Positions 26,738 to 34,199 of a stretch of 34,579 nucleotides of DNA are shown one piece after another (the first letter of the stretch is position 1; every line of letters begins with the position of its first letter). The notes under the pieces are model-generated. The model was not told the DNA's origin, ran no database searches, and saw nothing but the letters and a program-made list of their open reading frames with translations. Position numbers and translations under genes: made by a program. Origin of the DNA: Treponema sp. (GTDB lineage Bacteria; Spirochaetota; Spirochaetia; Treponematales; Breznakiellaceae); the NCBI GenBank assembly GCA_031286205.1, contig JAITUR010000073.1:1-34579 (forward strand), written 5' to 3'.

Positions 26738-26749
26738 CGAACCCTTGTC
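26738..26749 (+). promoter_or_regulatory. 12-base motif shared with the GH5 upstream region
   Basis: CGAACCCTTGTC lies 81 bases before the GH10 ATG. The identical 12-mer is at 29330-29341, 60 bases before the GH5 ATG. It may be a regulator site common to the two glycosidase genes. A 10-base core also occurs by chance within pyrC coding sequence near 5860. Confidence 0.4.
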
Positions 26750-26765
26750 ATAGTCTTAACTTGCG

Positions 26766-26794
26766 TTGACATTGAATAATTAATGATATATTAT
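26766..26794 (+). promoter_or_regulatory. GH10 gene promoter
   Basis: Consensus TTGACA (26766-26771), a 17-base spacer and TATTAT (26789-26794). Predicted +1 near 26801 lies downstream of the in-frame ATG at 26783, which therefore cannot be the start. The ATG at 26819, preceded by GGGGGA (26809-26814), is used instead. Confidence 0.8.
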
Positions 26795-26818
26795 CATAAA
26801 AAACAATTGGGGGATTCT

Positions 26819-28432
26819 ATGTTTAGAATAAAAGAAAAAATATTGGTTTTTGGAATTATGACAATAATTTGTATATTGTTTACATCGCAGCAAATTATTA
26901 ATAATGTCAACAGTTTTACCGCTGATCCAGGCTCATTCGAAATATTAAACAGTTATCAAGGCAGAAATAATGTATTAAAAGTTGACAGGTCAAAAACAAA
27001 CTGGTATATAGCCAGTTTCCCTCTTGGTCAATATAGAGGGAAAGAGATTTTTATTGAGCTTTCTGCAGATGTAAGGCGTGAAGGATCAGCAGGGGTGTTG
27101 TCTTGGCATGTGAGTAACCCAAATTATCCAATTATTTCTATGCATGAAAATGCCGCACCAGACCAATGGCACTCTATGAAAGGAAAAAAGATAATAACTC
27201 CTGCACAAAACGATTTCAGACTTTATTTAACAAACTGGCAGATGCCTTCGAATACGACTGTTTATATTGCTAACCCTGTTATAACTATTACAGAAGGCAA
27301 TCCTTTGACTCCCGATCTTTCTTTGAGACCTCTTAAAGAGATATATTCAAATGATTTTCACATAGGAAACATCACAGATCAGGATGGAAAAAATATGTCT
27401 GGAAAGTACTTAGATCTTTTGAAACATCATTTTAATATAGTTACTTTTAATGCAGCATATCCTGAGCAGATAGCTCCATCAAGTAAAGGAGGAGCTTATC
27501 AATTTGCAAATGCTGATAATATATTGAATACTGCCTTAATAAATAACTTACAGGTGCATGGTCATGTTCTGGTATGGCATGGAAGTGAATTTGGGGCAGA
27601 ATACGGAAAATGGATGACTGAAGGAACAAGAGAGGAAGTTATTCAAAATATGAATAATCACATAACAACCGTGTTGCGTCATTTTAGAGGCAGGGTTAAC
27701 TCTTGGGATGTCGTAAATGAAGCCCTTAAGCGCGATATTACTAGTGCGGAAGCCCGCAGAGATTGGAGAAGATGTATTATGAATCTGAAAAACGGTGGTT
27801 GGGGTGATAACCTTTGGTATGAAAAATTAGGAGCAGATTACATTGAACTAGCGTTCCGTGCTGCCCGTGCCGCCGATCCTAATGTTACTCTTTATTATAA
27901 TGATGATTTTGCTGATGTTAACATGGCTGAAGTCGGGCGAAAAATGATATTGGATATTAATGACCGCTATAAAAAAGAAACAGGGGGAAACCGTAATCTG
28001 ATTGAAGGAGTAGGAATACAAGGACATTTAGGTTTAGGTTTTAAGGGGAATATAAATGATCCAAATAATGCCATTAATAATATGCGTGCTATTCTTCGGA
28101 AATTTACAGATTTGGGAATTGAAATTGCGATAACAGAACTCGATATACCTATTGGTGGATGGCAAGGTCAAGGACAAGGAAGGGATTCTATTTTATCTGA
28201 AAGAGACGCAATAGCTCAAGCCGTTATATACGCAAGATTATTAAGTTTATTCAGAGAGTTTTCTTCACACATTAAATTTGTTACTTTTTGGGGTATTGAT
28301 GACAGCAATAGCTGGCTTTCTGTTGGTAATCCTACTCTTTTTGACTGGAAATTAAATGCCAAGCCAGCTTTTAATGCTGTAAGCGATCCAGAAGGATTTT
28401 TAAGGCAGCATGGGGGAAGGACAAGGAGATAA
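26819..28432 (+). CDS. Secreted GH10 endo-beta-1,4-xylanase-like enzyme with N-terminal carbohydrate-binding region
   Basis: 537 residues from the ATG at 26819. An N-terminal hydrophobic segment (about 7-22) serves as signal peptide or anchor. A beta-rich module (about 30-160) resembles carbohydrate-binding modules of the CBM4/9/22 type. The GH10 barrel (about 175-537) has HGHVLVWH, the acid/base in WDVVNEA (Glu301) and the nucleophile in ITELDI (Glu440). GH10 enzymes cut xylan by a retaining mechanism. The usual ENxMK motif that lines the xylose subsites is absent: the place reads TFNAAYPEQI. Substrate may therefore differ from plain xylan. It has its own consensus promoter and a Shine-Dalgarno site, unlike the neighbouring housekeeping genes, so transfer is possible. 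Confidence 0.9.
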   Translation: MFRIKEKILVFGIMTIICILFTSQQIINNVNSFTADPGSFEILNSYQGRNNVLKVDRSKTNWYIASFPLGQYRGKEIFIELSADVRREGSAGVLSWHVSNPNYPIISMHENAAPDQWHSMKGKKIITPAQNDFRLYLTNWQMPSNTTVYIANPVITITEGNPLTPDLSLRPLKEIYSNDFHIGNITDQDGKNMSGKYLDLLKHHFNIVTFNAAYPEQIAPSSKGGAYQFANADNILNTALINNLQVHGHVLVWHGSEFGAEYGKWMTEGTREEVIQNMNNHITTVLRHFRGRVNSWDVVNEALKRDITSAEARRDWRRCIMNLKNGGWGDNLWYEKLGADYIELAFRAARAADPNVTLYYNDDFADVNMAEVGRKMILDINDRYKKETGGNRNLIEGVGIQGHLGLGFKGNINDPNNAINNMRAILRKFTDLGIEIAITELDIPIGGWQGQGQGRDSILSERDAIAQAVIYARLLSLFREFSSHIKFVTFWGIDDSNSWLSVGNPTLFDWKLNAKPAFNAVSDPEGFLRQHGGRTRR

Positions 28433-28436
28433 ATTT

Positions 28437-28471
28437 TCACATTATTAGGAAAAAAATAATCTAAAATGTGA
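28437..28471. terminator. Imperfect hairpin between convergent GH10 and doc genes
   Basis: TCACATT (28437-28443) pairs with AATGTGA (28465-28471), with inner ATTA/TAAT pairing across a bulge. A T-rich run follows on the + strand (CTTTTTATTT). It lies in the 56-base gap between two converging genes and could end transcripts from both sides. The stem is interrupted, so this is tentative. Confidence 0.35.
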
Positions 28472-28488
28472 GCAAATTATCTTTTTAT

Positions 28489-28875
28489 TTATACTTTTAT
28501 TGAATGCTTTTCATAAAATTTTATTAATTCATTCTTTTTACAATCACCTTTTGCAACATCCATTATTTTATTATATAACACCTCATCTTTACAATTAAAT
28601 TCATATCCATTTAAATCTAAAAATACCAATGAACTTGCTAATGCTACTCTTTTATTTCCGTCAAAAAATGGATGATTTTGACAAATATGATAAGCATATG
28701 CAGCCGCCATTGCCGGAATAGTTTCATGCAAATACTTTCTATCAAAACTTGATTCAGGCATATAAATTGCAGAACTTAGTAAATTCAAGTCCCTAACACC
28801 ATATGCGCCACCATAATTCCTTATTTGATCTTCAAGTATCAACAATACATCAGATAAAGTTAAAAATTTGATCAT
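28489..28875 (-). CDS. doc: Doc-type (Fic fold) toxin
   Basis: A 128-residue protein of the death-on-curing family. The Fic-type motif HPFFDGNKR (68-76) is complete and matches the HxFxDGNKR form of Doc, which phosphorylates elongation factor Tu and stops translation rather than AMPylating. The family opening LTLSDVLLI and the YAYHICQNHPF helix are also present. The ATG at 28875 follows the antitoxin stop by three bases, with GGTGA about eight bases upstream inside the antitoxin gene's end. Base composition is very AT-rich (11 G/C in 28561-28620), unlike the housekeeping genes around it, which suggests acquisition. Confidence 0.9.
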   Translation of the reverse strand: MIKFLTLSDVLLILEDQIRNYGGAYGVRDLNLLSSAIYMPESSFDRKYLHETIPAMAAAYAYHICQNHPFFDGNKRVALASSLVFLDLNGYEFNCKDEVLYNKIMDVAKGDCKKNELIKFYEKHSIKV

Positions 28876-28878
28876 TAT

Positions 28879-29106
28879 TTATTCACCAAGTTTTTTTAGA
28901 ACAGCACCATATTTTTTATTAATTTTTCCCAGTGAATGTAATATATTTTTTTCCTGTGCATATTCAATTTGAGGCGATATAATAATATTTTTTCCATCAG
29001 TAGTTAATTCAAAAATTGTTTCATTGGTTATTTTTAACATTTCCAGTATTGGTTTATCAATTACCAAGGCAACGCTATTACCATGTTTTATTAACTTTTT
29101 AACCAT
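28879..29106 (-). CDS. AbrB/MazE-type antitoxin
   Basis: A 75-residue protein with an N-terminal swapped-hairpin DNA-binding domain of the AbrB/MazE type (KKLIKHGNSVALVIDKPIL, then a second strand pair ending NIIISP) and a charged C-terminal tail (about 50-75) that would bind and neutralise the toxin. Doc's classic partner is Phd, so this is a mixed pairing, though AbrB-type partners are known for Fic/Doc toxins. AGGAG lies about nine bases before the ATG. Inverted TGTAT/ATACA repeats in the promoter are likely operators for autoregulation by the antitoxin or the complex. Confidence 0.85.
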   Translation of the reverse strand: MVKKLIKHGNSVALVIDKPILEMLKITNETIFELTTDGKNIIISPQIEYAQEKNILHSLGKINKKYGAVLKKLGE

Positions 29107-29136
29107 AAAAATGCTCTCCTAAATCCAATATTTTAC

Positions 29137-29177
29137 TGTATAATTTATCATACAGCTCTATATCTCTATTGTATACA
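29137..29177. promoter_or_regulatory. Candidate operators of the toxin-antitoxin operon
   Basis: Two inverted repeats with the same ends: TGTATACA (29170-29177, perfect, overlapping the -10 box) and TGTATAATTTATCATACA (29137-29154, 14 of 18 positions symmetric, just downstream of +1). Binding here would block polymerase, as expected for antitoxin autoregulation. Confidence 0.5.
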
Positions 29178-29196
29178 TATTGTAGATACTTGTCAA
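29168..29196 (-). promoter_or_regulatory. Promoter of the antitoxin-toxin operon
   Basis: On the minus strand TTGACA (29191-29196), a 17-base spacer and TACAAT (29168-29173). Predicted +1 is about 29161, giving a leader of roughly 54 bases with a Shine-Dalgarno site. Confidence 0.75.
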
Positions 29197-29278
29197 GTGT
29201 CTAATTCTTGGTTTTTATCTTTTATACTTTTTGAAATATATTTGTGGTATGTCGTCTAACAAACATTATGTGAAATGG

Positions 29279-29341
29279 CACCCTTGGTGGTATTATATAA
29301 TATACGAAATAATTGTATAATTAACAATACGAACCCTTGTC
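29279..29341 (+). promoter_or_regulatory. Upstream sites of the GH5 gene
   Basis: CACC-CTT-GGTG (29279-29289) is a short perfect inverted repeat. The AT-only palindrome TATTATATAATA follows at 29291-29302. CGAACCCTTGTC (29330-29341) is identical to the site before the GH10 gene. ACCCTTG occurs in both the first and the last. The rest of 29197-29341 shows no gene. Confidence 0.35.
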
Positions 29342-29371
29342 TTGCCCGTTTATCTTTTAATTATGTATAAT
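29342..29371 (+). promoter_or_regulatory. GH5 gene promoter
   Basis: TTGCCC (29342-29347), an 18-base spacer and perfect TATAAT (29366-29371). Predicted +1 near 29378, so the transcript would begin within the AAGGAG Shine-Dalgarno site (29377-29382) and have a leader of about 12 bases. The in-frame TTG at 29342 overlaps the promoter and is not the start. Confidence 0.6.
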
Positions 29372-29389
29372 ATTATAAGGAGTCTTTTT

Positions 29390-31123
29390 ATGAAAATAAT
29401 TTCCGGAATTTTTAAAATTTTTACACTTGTATCGGCAATCTGTTTTTTCTTGATTGGTTGTCAAAATAATAACAACGATCCCAGACCAAAAAAACCTGAG
29501 CCTATGTCAACAAAAACCGCTATGCAGTATTTTAAAGATGAGGGAATAAATATAGGCATAAATCTTGGTAATACTCTTGATGCTGTCGATAATTGGACAA
29601 GAAAAGATAAACCTGTGGCGGTGGAAGGAGCGTGGGGAGCAGGCAGGGCAACTCAGGAGCATTTTAACGGTTTGGCGGCGCTGGGCTTTAAAATTGTCCG
29701 CATACCCTGTACATGGGTAGGACATATAGGTCCGGCTCCTGATTATAAAATTGATGAAGCAAGGCTGCGCCGCGTCGCCGAAGTAATCGGTTATGCGAAA
29801 AACGCGGGACTTAAAGCATTCATAAATTTACATCATGATGGTAATTCCGGGCAAAACATGGGAGGCTGGCTTGATATTTCCAAAGCGGTTGACGGCGATA
29901 CTTCGATATCCGACAAGTATGAAAAAGTCTGGAAACAAATAGCCGAATATTTTATAAATTACGGCGACTGGCTGATGTTTCAGGGTTTTAACGAAATACA
30001 TGACGGAAGCTGGAAATATACAGGAACACAAGAAGAATACAATGTAATAAATACATGGAATCAAAAGTTTACCGATGCAGTGCGCAGTACCGGCGGCAAT
30101 AATGCCAAACGGTATCTTTTGTATTATGGCTATATGACCAGTCATGAAATTGCATTGGCGGATTATTCAAAGTTTATACTGCCGGCAGACAATATTGGAG
30201 GTTCGGGCAGACAGATTATCGGTTTCCATTATTACCAGCCCGAATTTGCTATACGGTCTATAACACATGAATGGGATAATATGAACGCCAGAAAAAACAT
30301 AGACACGGTATTTTCGGCTTTTAAGAAAAATTTTATAGATAAAGGAATTCCGGTAATTATTGGCGAAAACGGTCCGCTCAGATATAATGATTTTATTGAC
30401 AAAACAGGAGCAAGCTTTAATCCAAATTTTAAACCGGAGAATGTACCTGCCGCAAAGCAAAACAGGTTATTATACATAGATTATATGTACGGAAGAGCAA
30501 GAGAGAATTCTTTGATTCCTTTTTTTTGGGAAAACGGCAATTTCGATGAAGCTTTTAATGAAGGCGATGCGTGTTTATTTGATCGTAAAACAGGCAAGCC
30601 TAATTCCGATGAAAGCGCCGAAGTTATCCGGCATATGTTTGGAGCAATAAACGGCACTATCCCCATTCCTCCGCCCAATCCTAATGCATCTTTTTCATCA
30701 TGGACAGTATATAGTGCAGAAGGTTCAAGAATTACATATACATCAACATCAGGTCGCAATAGAATTCAAGGGACTGTCGGCGAAGGAAGCTGGGCAAATG
30801 TTAATGCCGCTCCAAATGATGCCATGCTGGAAGAATTAAAAACGATGAGAGCCTTATCCTTTATGACAAACGGTAACGAAAAACAATACGCTGTAATATT
30901 TGTAACGCCGGAAACCATTGAAAGCGGCTATAATCATTATAGGTATACTTTTACCGCAGCCGGTTCGGAATCAAGAATAACTGTCAATATACCCGGCGGT
31001 ATTAGACAGTATTGGGGTAAACCCGTGCCTTTTATCCAGGAGAATATTCAGTATATTCAATTTCAACTTGCCGATACAGGCGATTTTGATCTTACCGTTT
31101 GGGATATACGGGTGCATCAATAA
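29390..31123 (+). CDS. GH5 endoglucanase-like lipoprotein
   Basis: 577 residues from the ATG at 29390 (AAGGAG seven bases upstream). A lipoprotein signal with lipobox LIGC (Cys24) anchors it to a membrane, probably the outer one. The GH5 barrel (about 40-410) shows INLGNTLDA, VRIPCTW, LHHDG (His148/149), the acid/base in FNEIHDG (Glu202), the nucleophile in IIGENGP (Glu326) and FFWENG (Trp380). The closest match by motif is the cellulase/xyloglucanase group around GH5_4, not proven. A proline linker (PIPPPNPN) leads to a C-terminal beta-sandwich of about 150 residues, probably a carbohydrate-binding module. GENG replaces the commoner GEFG/GEYG. With the GH10 enzyme it points to plant cell-wall use. 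Confidence 0.92.
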   Translation: MKIISGIFKIFTLVSAICFFLIGCQNNNNDPRPKKPEPMSTKTAMQYFKDEGINIGINLGNTLDAVDNWTRKDKPVAVEGAWGAGRATQEHFNGLAALGFKIVRIPCTWVGHIGPAPDYKIDEARLRRVAEVIGYAKNAGLKAFINLHHDGNSGQNMGGWLDISKAVDGDTSISDKYEKVWKQIAEYFINYGDWLMFQGFNEIHDGSWKYTGTQEEYNVINTWNQKFTDAVRSTGGNNAKRYLLYYGYMTSHEIALADYSKFILPADNIGGSGRQIIGFHYYQPEFAIRSITHEWDNMNARKNIDTVFSAFKKNFIDKGIPVIIGENGPLRYNDFIDKTGASFNPNFKPENVPAAKQNRLLYIDYMYGRARENSLIPFFWENGNFDEAFNEGDACLFDRKTGKPNSDESAEVIRHMFGAINGTIPIPPPNPNASFSSWTVYSAEGSRITYTSTSGRNRIQGTVGEGSWANVNAAPNDAMLEELKTMRALSFMTNGNEKQYAVIFVTPETIESGYNHYRYTFTAAGSESRITVNIPGGIRQYWGKPVPFIQENIQYIQFQLADTGDFDLTVWDIRVHQ

Positions 31124-31229
31124 TGCAGGATTAGACTGTAAAACATGGCGGCTTCTACCGGGTCTACAAAGGTTCCAAAAATGCTCCAAAAAACATCGGG
31201 ACTGAGGTCTTGTTTTCGAAAAGAGCCAC

Positions 31230-31258
31230 TTGACAAGCCCCCTCTTTTTTTGTTAAAT
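31230..31258 (+). promoter_or_regulatory. tRNA-Leu promoter
   Basis: Consensus TTGACA (31230-31235), a 17-base spacer containing a C and a T run, then TTAAAT (31253-31258). Predicted +1 near 31265 is three bases before the mature tRNA. Confidence 0.6.
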
Positions 31259-31267
31259 ATAGGTTAA

Positions 31268-31349
31268 GTGGCCATGGTGGAACTGGTAGACACGCTAGCT
31301 TGAGGTGCTAGTGCCGAAAGGCATGGAAGTTCAAGTCTTCTTGGCCACA
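31268..31349 (+). tRNA. tRNA-Leu, anticodon GAG
   Basis: The 7-base acceptor stem GTGGCCA/TGGCCAC closes a class II tRNA with discriminator A. The anticodon stem CTAGC/GCTAG holds loop TTGAGGT, giving anticodon GAG at 31302-31304 (reads CUC and CUU). The long variable arm TGCC-GAAA-GGCA and the T arm GGAAG-TTCAAGT-CTTCT are typical of tRNA-Leu. The CCA end is not encoded. Confidence 0.95.
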
Positions 31350-31473
31350 TAAATTGGGGAGTATTACTCGAAGTGTCAATTTAATCAAAATAGCTGGAAT
31401 TTTAATTATTGAAGAATTCTTAAAACTTTATTATATTGCATTATTTTACCTCATTTTTGAGAATTATTAACAA

Positions 31474-32460
31474 TCATCTATCCCTGTAAATCTGTGTGAT
31501 AATTTCTTCCATCGGGAGTTCTTTTATGGAAATATCTGAAAATTTAATTTTTCCGGAAAGACTTTCGATAAATTCACTAATAGCGATTTTTGATGTATCA
31601 ACTTCCAGGGTTAATTCCAATGGGGATTTTTTTTCCAGCAACCTGACATTGCCTGAAAAGCCGGTTTCGTTTTCATTAACCGGTTGTTCAAGAACAAGCT
31701 CTACAATCTTTTTTTCGCCAAGGTTTAGCTGTAATTTTTGCAATGTGTCGTCAAAGACTTTTTCCCCATGATTTATGACAATGACATGATTGGCAAGCTG
31801 TTTGACATCTTCCAAATCGTGGGTGGTTAGAATAAACGATGTGCCGGTTTTGTTAATTTTTTGAATAAACTCGCGTATCTTTGCTTTTGCAATTACATCA
31901 AGCCCGATTGTCGGCTCGTCCAGAAAAACAATTTTTGGTTTGTGAAGCATTGCCATAATAAACTCGCATTTCATACGCTCTCCAAGAGACAGTACCCTTG
32001 TTGGTTTGTGCATTACCTCTTCTACCTCAAACATTGCTGCAAGTTCATTAAGGCGCGATTTATAATCGGCGGCGGGAATTCCGTAAATGGCGCGATTCAT
32101 GTTAAAACTGTCAACCGGCGGAATATCCCAAACAAGCTGGGAACGCTGTCCAAATACCGCGCCAATTTCGCGTACATATTTTTTACGGTCGGAGTATGGG
32201 CTAAAGTTCATTGATAAAATTTCGCCGGATGTGGGGTACAATGCGCCGCACAGCATTTTGATTGTTGTAGATTTGCCTGCGCCATTTGGACCCAGTAAAC
32301 AGCAGATAGAGCCCTCCTCTACCTCAAATGACACATTGTCAACAGCATTAACAATTACTTTTTCGCGCTTAAAAAAACCTTTTATAGTTTCGCTAAAACC
32401 GCTGCCGCGCTTGTAGGTAGTATAAGTTTTTGTAAGATTATTAACTTTTATTATGTGCAT
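31474..32460 (-). CDS. ABC transporter ATPase (COG4586-like)
   Basis: A 328-residue nucleotide-binding subunit that powers the two ABC-2 permeases encoded upstream. Walker A GPNGAGKST (57-65), Q-loop Gln105, signature LSLGE (157-161, a variant of LSGGQ), Walker B VFLDEPT (178-184) and the H-loop His214 are all present. The first 45 residues contain an insertion (FSETIKGFFKREKV) characteristic of the COG4586 group, which pairs with COG4587/COG3694 permeases; the substrate of this group is not settled. AAAGGA lies five to six bases before the ATG. The 120-base gap from the permease gene holds three hairpins that could set its expression apart. Confidence 0.92.
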   Translation of the reverse strand: MHIIKVNNLTKTYTTYKRGSGFSETIKGFFKREKVIVNAVDNVSFEVEEGSICCLLGPNGAGKSTTIKMLCGALYPTSGEILSMNFSPYSDRKKYVREIGAVFGQRSQLVWDIPPVDSFNMNRAIYGIPAADYKSRLNELAAMFEVEEVMHKPTRVLSLGERMKCEFIMAMLHKPKIVFLDEPTIGLDVIAKAKIREFIQKINKTGTSFILTTHDLEDVKQLANHVIVINHGEKVFDDTLQKLQLNLGEKKIVELVLEQPVNENETGFSGNVRLLEKKSPLELTLEVDTSKIAISEFIESLSGKIKFSDISIKELPMEEIITQIYRDR

Positions 32461-32472
32461 ATAAATCCTTTA

Positions 32473-32498
32473 CTTATTAAAACTTCAGTTTTAATGAG
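32473..32498. repeat. Hairpin 3, next to the ATPase start
   Basis: Eleven-base arms, one wobble pair, around TTCA: core ATTAAAAC-TTCA-GTTTTAAT on the + strand. It ends 12 bases before the ATPase start codon, so in the mRNA it lies just ahead of the AAAGGA ribosome-binding site. Confidence 0.7.
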
Positions 32499-32516
32499 TT
32501 TTCATATAATTAAAAG

Positions 32517-32541
32517 TATAAAACGGTTTTACCGTTTTATA
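32517..32541. repeat. Hairpin 2 between permease and ATPase genes
   Basis: Perfect 10-base arms TATAAAACGG/CCGTTTTATA around a five-base loop. No long T run follows on either strand, so it does not look like a classic terminator. Confidence 0.8.
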
Positions 32542-32545
32542 CAAA

Positions 32546-32580
32546 GCCATTTTCTAAACTAACCGAGTTTAGAAAATGGC
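32546..32580. repeat. Hairpin 1, directly after the permease stop
   Basis: Perfect 15-base arms GCCATTTTCTAAACT/AGTTTAGAAAATGGC around a five-base loop, starting at the base after the permease stop codon. In the mRNA a short TTTG follows, too weak for a normal terminator; it could be an attenuator, an RNase barrier or a mobile palindrome. Confidence 0.85.
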
Positions 32581-33360
32581 TCAACCGCCAACTCCTTCGT
32601 ATAATTTAACCATATATTGATAAAACCAAATTCCAAAAAACATAAAAAGTACACAGGGAATTACCGCAAAAAATGCGGCAGGCTCCGGTTGTCCAAGGAG
32701 AGCGCTTGCAGGGAAAAAACCAATCATGCCAACCGGAATAACAAATGTCGCAATTCCCTTAATAACCTGCGGGAAGATTGTTATTGGATATTTCCCAAAA
32801 GTCATTATACTGTCAAAAATTTCCGGTATGCGTGAGTTACCTACCCACTTAAACGATGTTGCTGCCATTAACATATTTATTCCCGCCATCACAGCGAAGC
32901 CTGCCGTAAATAAAACCAAAAATTGGGGTATCGCATAAATTGATGCAATACCTGTATGTACAAGCGAAAAACCAAACATAAAACCGCCGCCGATAATTAA
33001 CCCCGCGCTTCCCGGATCAAAATTGGTTGCAATCAGGAAAAACAGCGGATTAAGGGGTTTGAGCAATACAACCTCAAAACTGCCCTCGCGAATACGCCGC
33101 ATCGTTGCCCATAACACATTGCTAAAAGCCATGTTTGCAAAACCCAGTGATAATGTAAAAACAGACTGTATCAAAAGCACTTCGTAAAAATTCCAACCGG
33201 GAAAACTTGCACCCGAACGGTAAATCAAAATCGTTACAAGAGGAAACAGTATGTTAAACCCAAGCGTTATCAGCAATGACAGTACAAAATTAAGCCTGTA
33301 GGTTAAGGCTTCTGCCACTGCTGTGCCAACACAAGTTTTGTAAATTTTTATCCATTTCAT
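32581..33360 (-). CDS. ABC-2 type permease subunit (second)
   Basis: About 259 residues with six predicted membrane helices, for example in segments LNFVLSLLITLGFNILFPLV, LIIGGGFMFGFSLV and FFAVIPCVLFMFFGIWF. It belongs to the integral-membrane ABC-2 group that pairs with COG4586 ATPases. The ATG at 33360 overlaps the upstream permease stop by one base (TGATG) and has GGTGG at good spacing; a GTG at 33363 is also possible. The two permeases probably form a heterodimer. The exported substrate cannot be told from sequence. Confidence 0.88.
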   Translation of the reverse strand: MKWIKIYKTCVGTAVAEALTYRLNFVLSLLITLGFNILFPLVTILIYRSGASFPGWNFYEVLLIQSVFTLSLGFANMAFSNVLWATMRRIREGSFEVVLLKPLNPLFFLIATNFDPGSAGLIIGGGFMFGFSLVHTGIASIYAIPQFLVLFTAGFAVMAGINMLMAATSFKWVGNSRIPEIFDSIMTFGKYPITIFPQVIKGIATFVIPVGMIGFFPASALLGQPEPAAFFAVIPCVLFMFFGIWFYQYMVKLYEGVGG

Positions 33361-34199
33361 CACGCGCCCACCGCTGTAAATTGTTTCATTGCCGCTTTGT
33401 ACATCAGCCCGGAAAGTGTAAACATAACCAAAACCGCTGCTGCCTGAAGTCCCACTATCGCGGGGATAGACAAGTGAATATCACCTAATGAATATTGCCC
33501 AAGAAAAACCATAACAGGGACATACATGGTATATTGGAAAGGTAAGAAAAACTGCGCTGCCTGAAGCGGCATGGGGAAAAACACAAGAGGTATCAACATA
33601 CCGGAAAAAACAGAACTTGCAAGCGCATAAACCGCTCTTAAACCTCTTGTCTGCACAAACCAAAAAGATGCCATTCCAAGACAATAATTTACAAGAAAGT
33701 GCATTATGTATGCAAGCAAGATCGATAAAACCGTCCATCCCAAATACACAGGGCGCATATCAATTTTGAAAATCAAGGTAAAGATCAAAAAACATGGAAC
33801 AAACTCTGTGATAAATCCAAGTATTCTGTGCCCCACTTTTTGAGAAAAAGCAAAAAAGCGGTGATCAAGCGGCCGCAATGAAAAGGTGAGAAACTTACCC
33901 GATTGAATCAACATATCAAGATTCCAATCCGCAAAATCCATCACAAGATAGCCGATTAGCGCGGCTGCGCCAAAGTAACGAATCATTTGTGAAAGCTCCA
34001 TACCGTTCAACGCGCCGCCGCCGCCATATACTGCTGTCCAGATAAAGTACTGCACAGCAAAGTACACGGGACCAACGAAAATCGAAACCATGGAATGCGA
34101 GCGGTAAGCGCCCCACTCTTTGAAAGTGACAAACGCTACCGCTTTGCAGACATCTATTTTTTGTTTTAGCGCTTTCACTTTTACTTTATGCCTGACCAA
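33360..34199 (-). CDS. ABC-2 type permease subunit (first)
   Basis: About 279 residues with a basic cytoplasmic N-terminus and six predicted membrane helices (for instance IFVGPVYFAVQYFIWTAVY and AAVLVMFTLSGLMY). It is the partner of the next permease, with which it shares the TGATG junction. The start is uncertain: TTG at 34199 overlaps the serine hydrolase gene by 19 bases and has no ribosome-binding site, while GTG at 34178 lies two bases after that gene's stop and would suit translational coupling. In either case the hydrolase and transporter genes look like one transcript. Confidence 0.85.
   Translation of the reverse strand: MVRHKVKVKALKQKIDVCKAVAFVTFKEWGAYRSHSMVSIFVGPVYFAVQYFIWTAVYGGGGALNGMELSQMIRYFGAAALIGYLVMDFADWNLDMLIQSGKFLTFSLRPLDHRFFAFSQKVGHRILGFITEFVPCFLIFTLIFKIDMRPVYLGWTVLSILLAYIMHFLVNYCLGMASFWFVQTRGLRAVYALASSVFSGMLIPLVFFPMPLQAAQFFLPFQYTMYVPVMVFLGQYSLGDIHLSIPAIVGLQAAAVLVMFTLSGLMYKAAMKQFTAVGA

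Noticed and set aside
26783-26818. Upstream ATG extending the GH10 protein by 12 residues
   Set aside because: It overlaps the -10 region and precedes the predicted transcription start near 26801; the ATG at 26819 has GGGGGA in front and opens a normal signal peptide.
29291-29302. TATTATATAATA palindrome
   Set aside because: Short AT-only symmetry in AT-rich DNA; expected by chance and not tied to a promoter.
29342-29389. TTG start extending the GH5 lipoprotein by 16 residues
   Set aside because: It falls on the promoter itself; AAGGAG and a proper lipoprotein signal mark the ATG at 29390.
31412-31421. AAGAATTCTT palindrome downstream of the tRNA as a terminator
   Set aside because: No loop and no T run, so it cannot form a terminator hairpin.
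32546-32580. Hairpin 1 as a standard terminator that separates the ATPase gene from the permeases
   Set aside because: Stem is AT-rich and followed by TTTG only; the ATPase gene shows no clear promoter of its own, so termination here is not supported.
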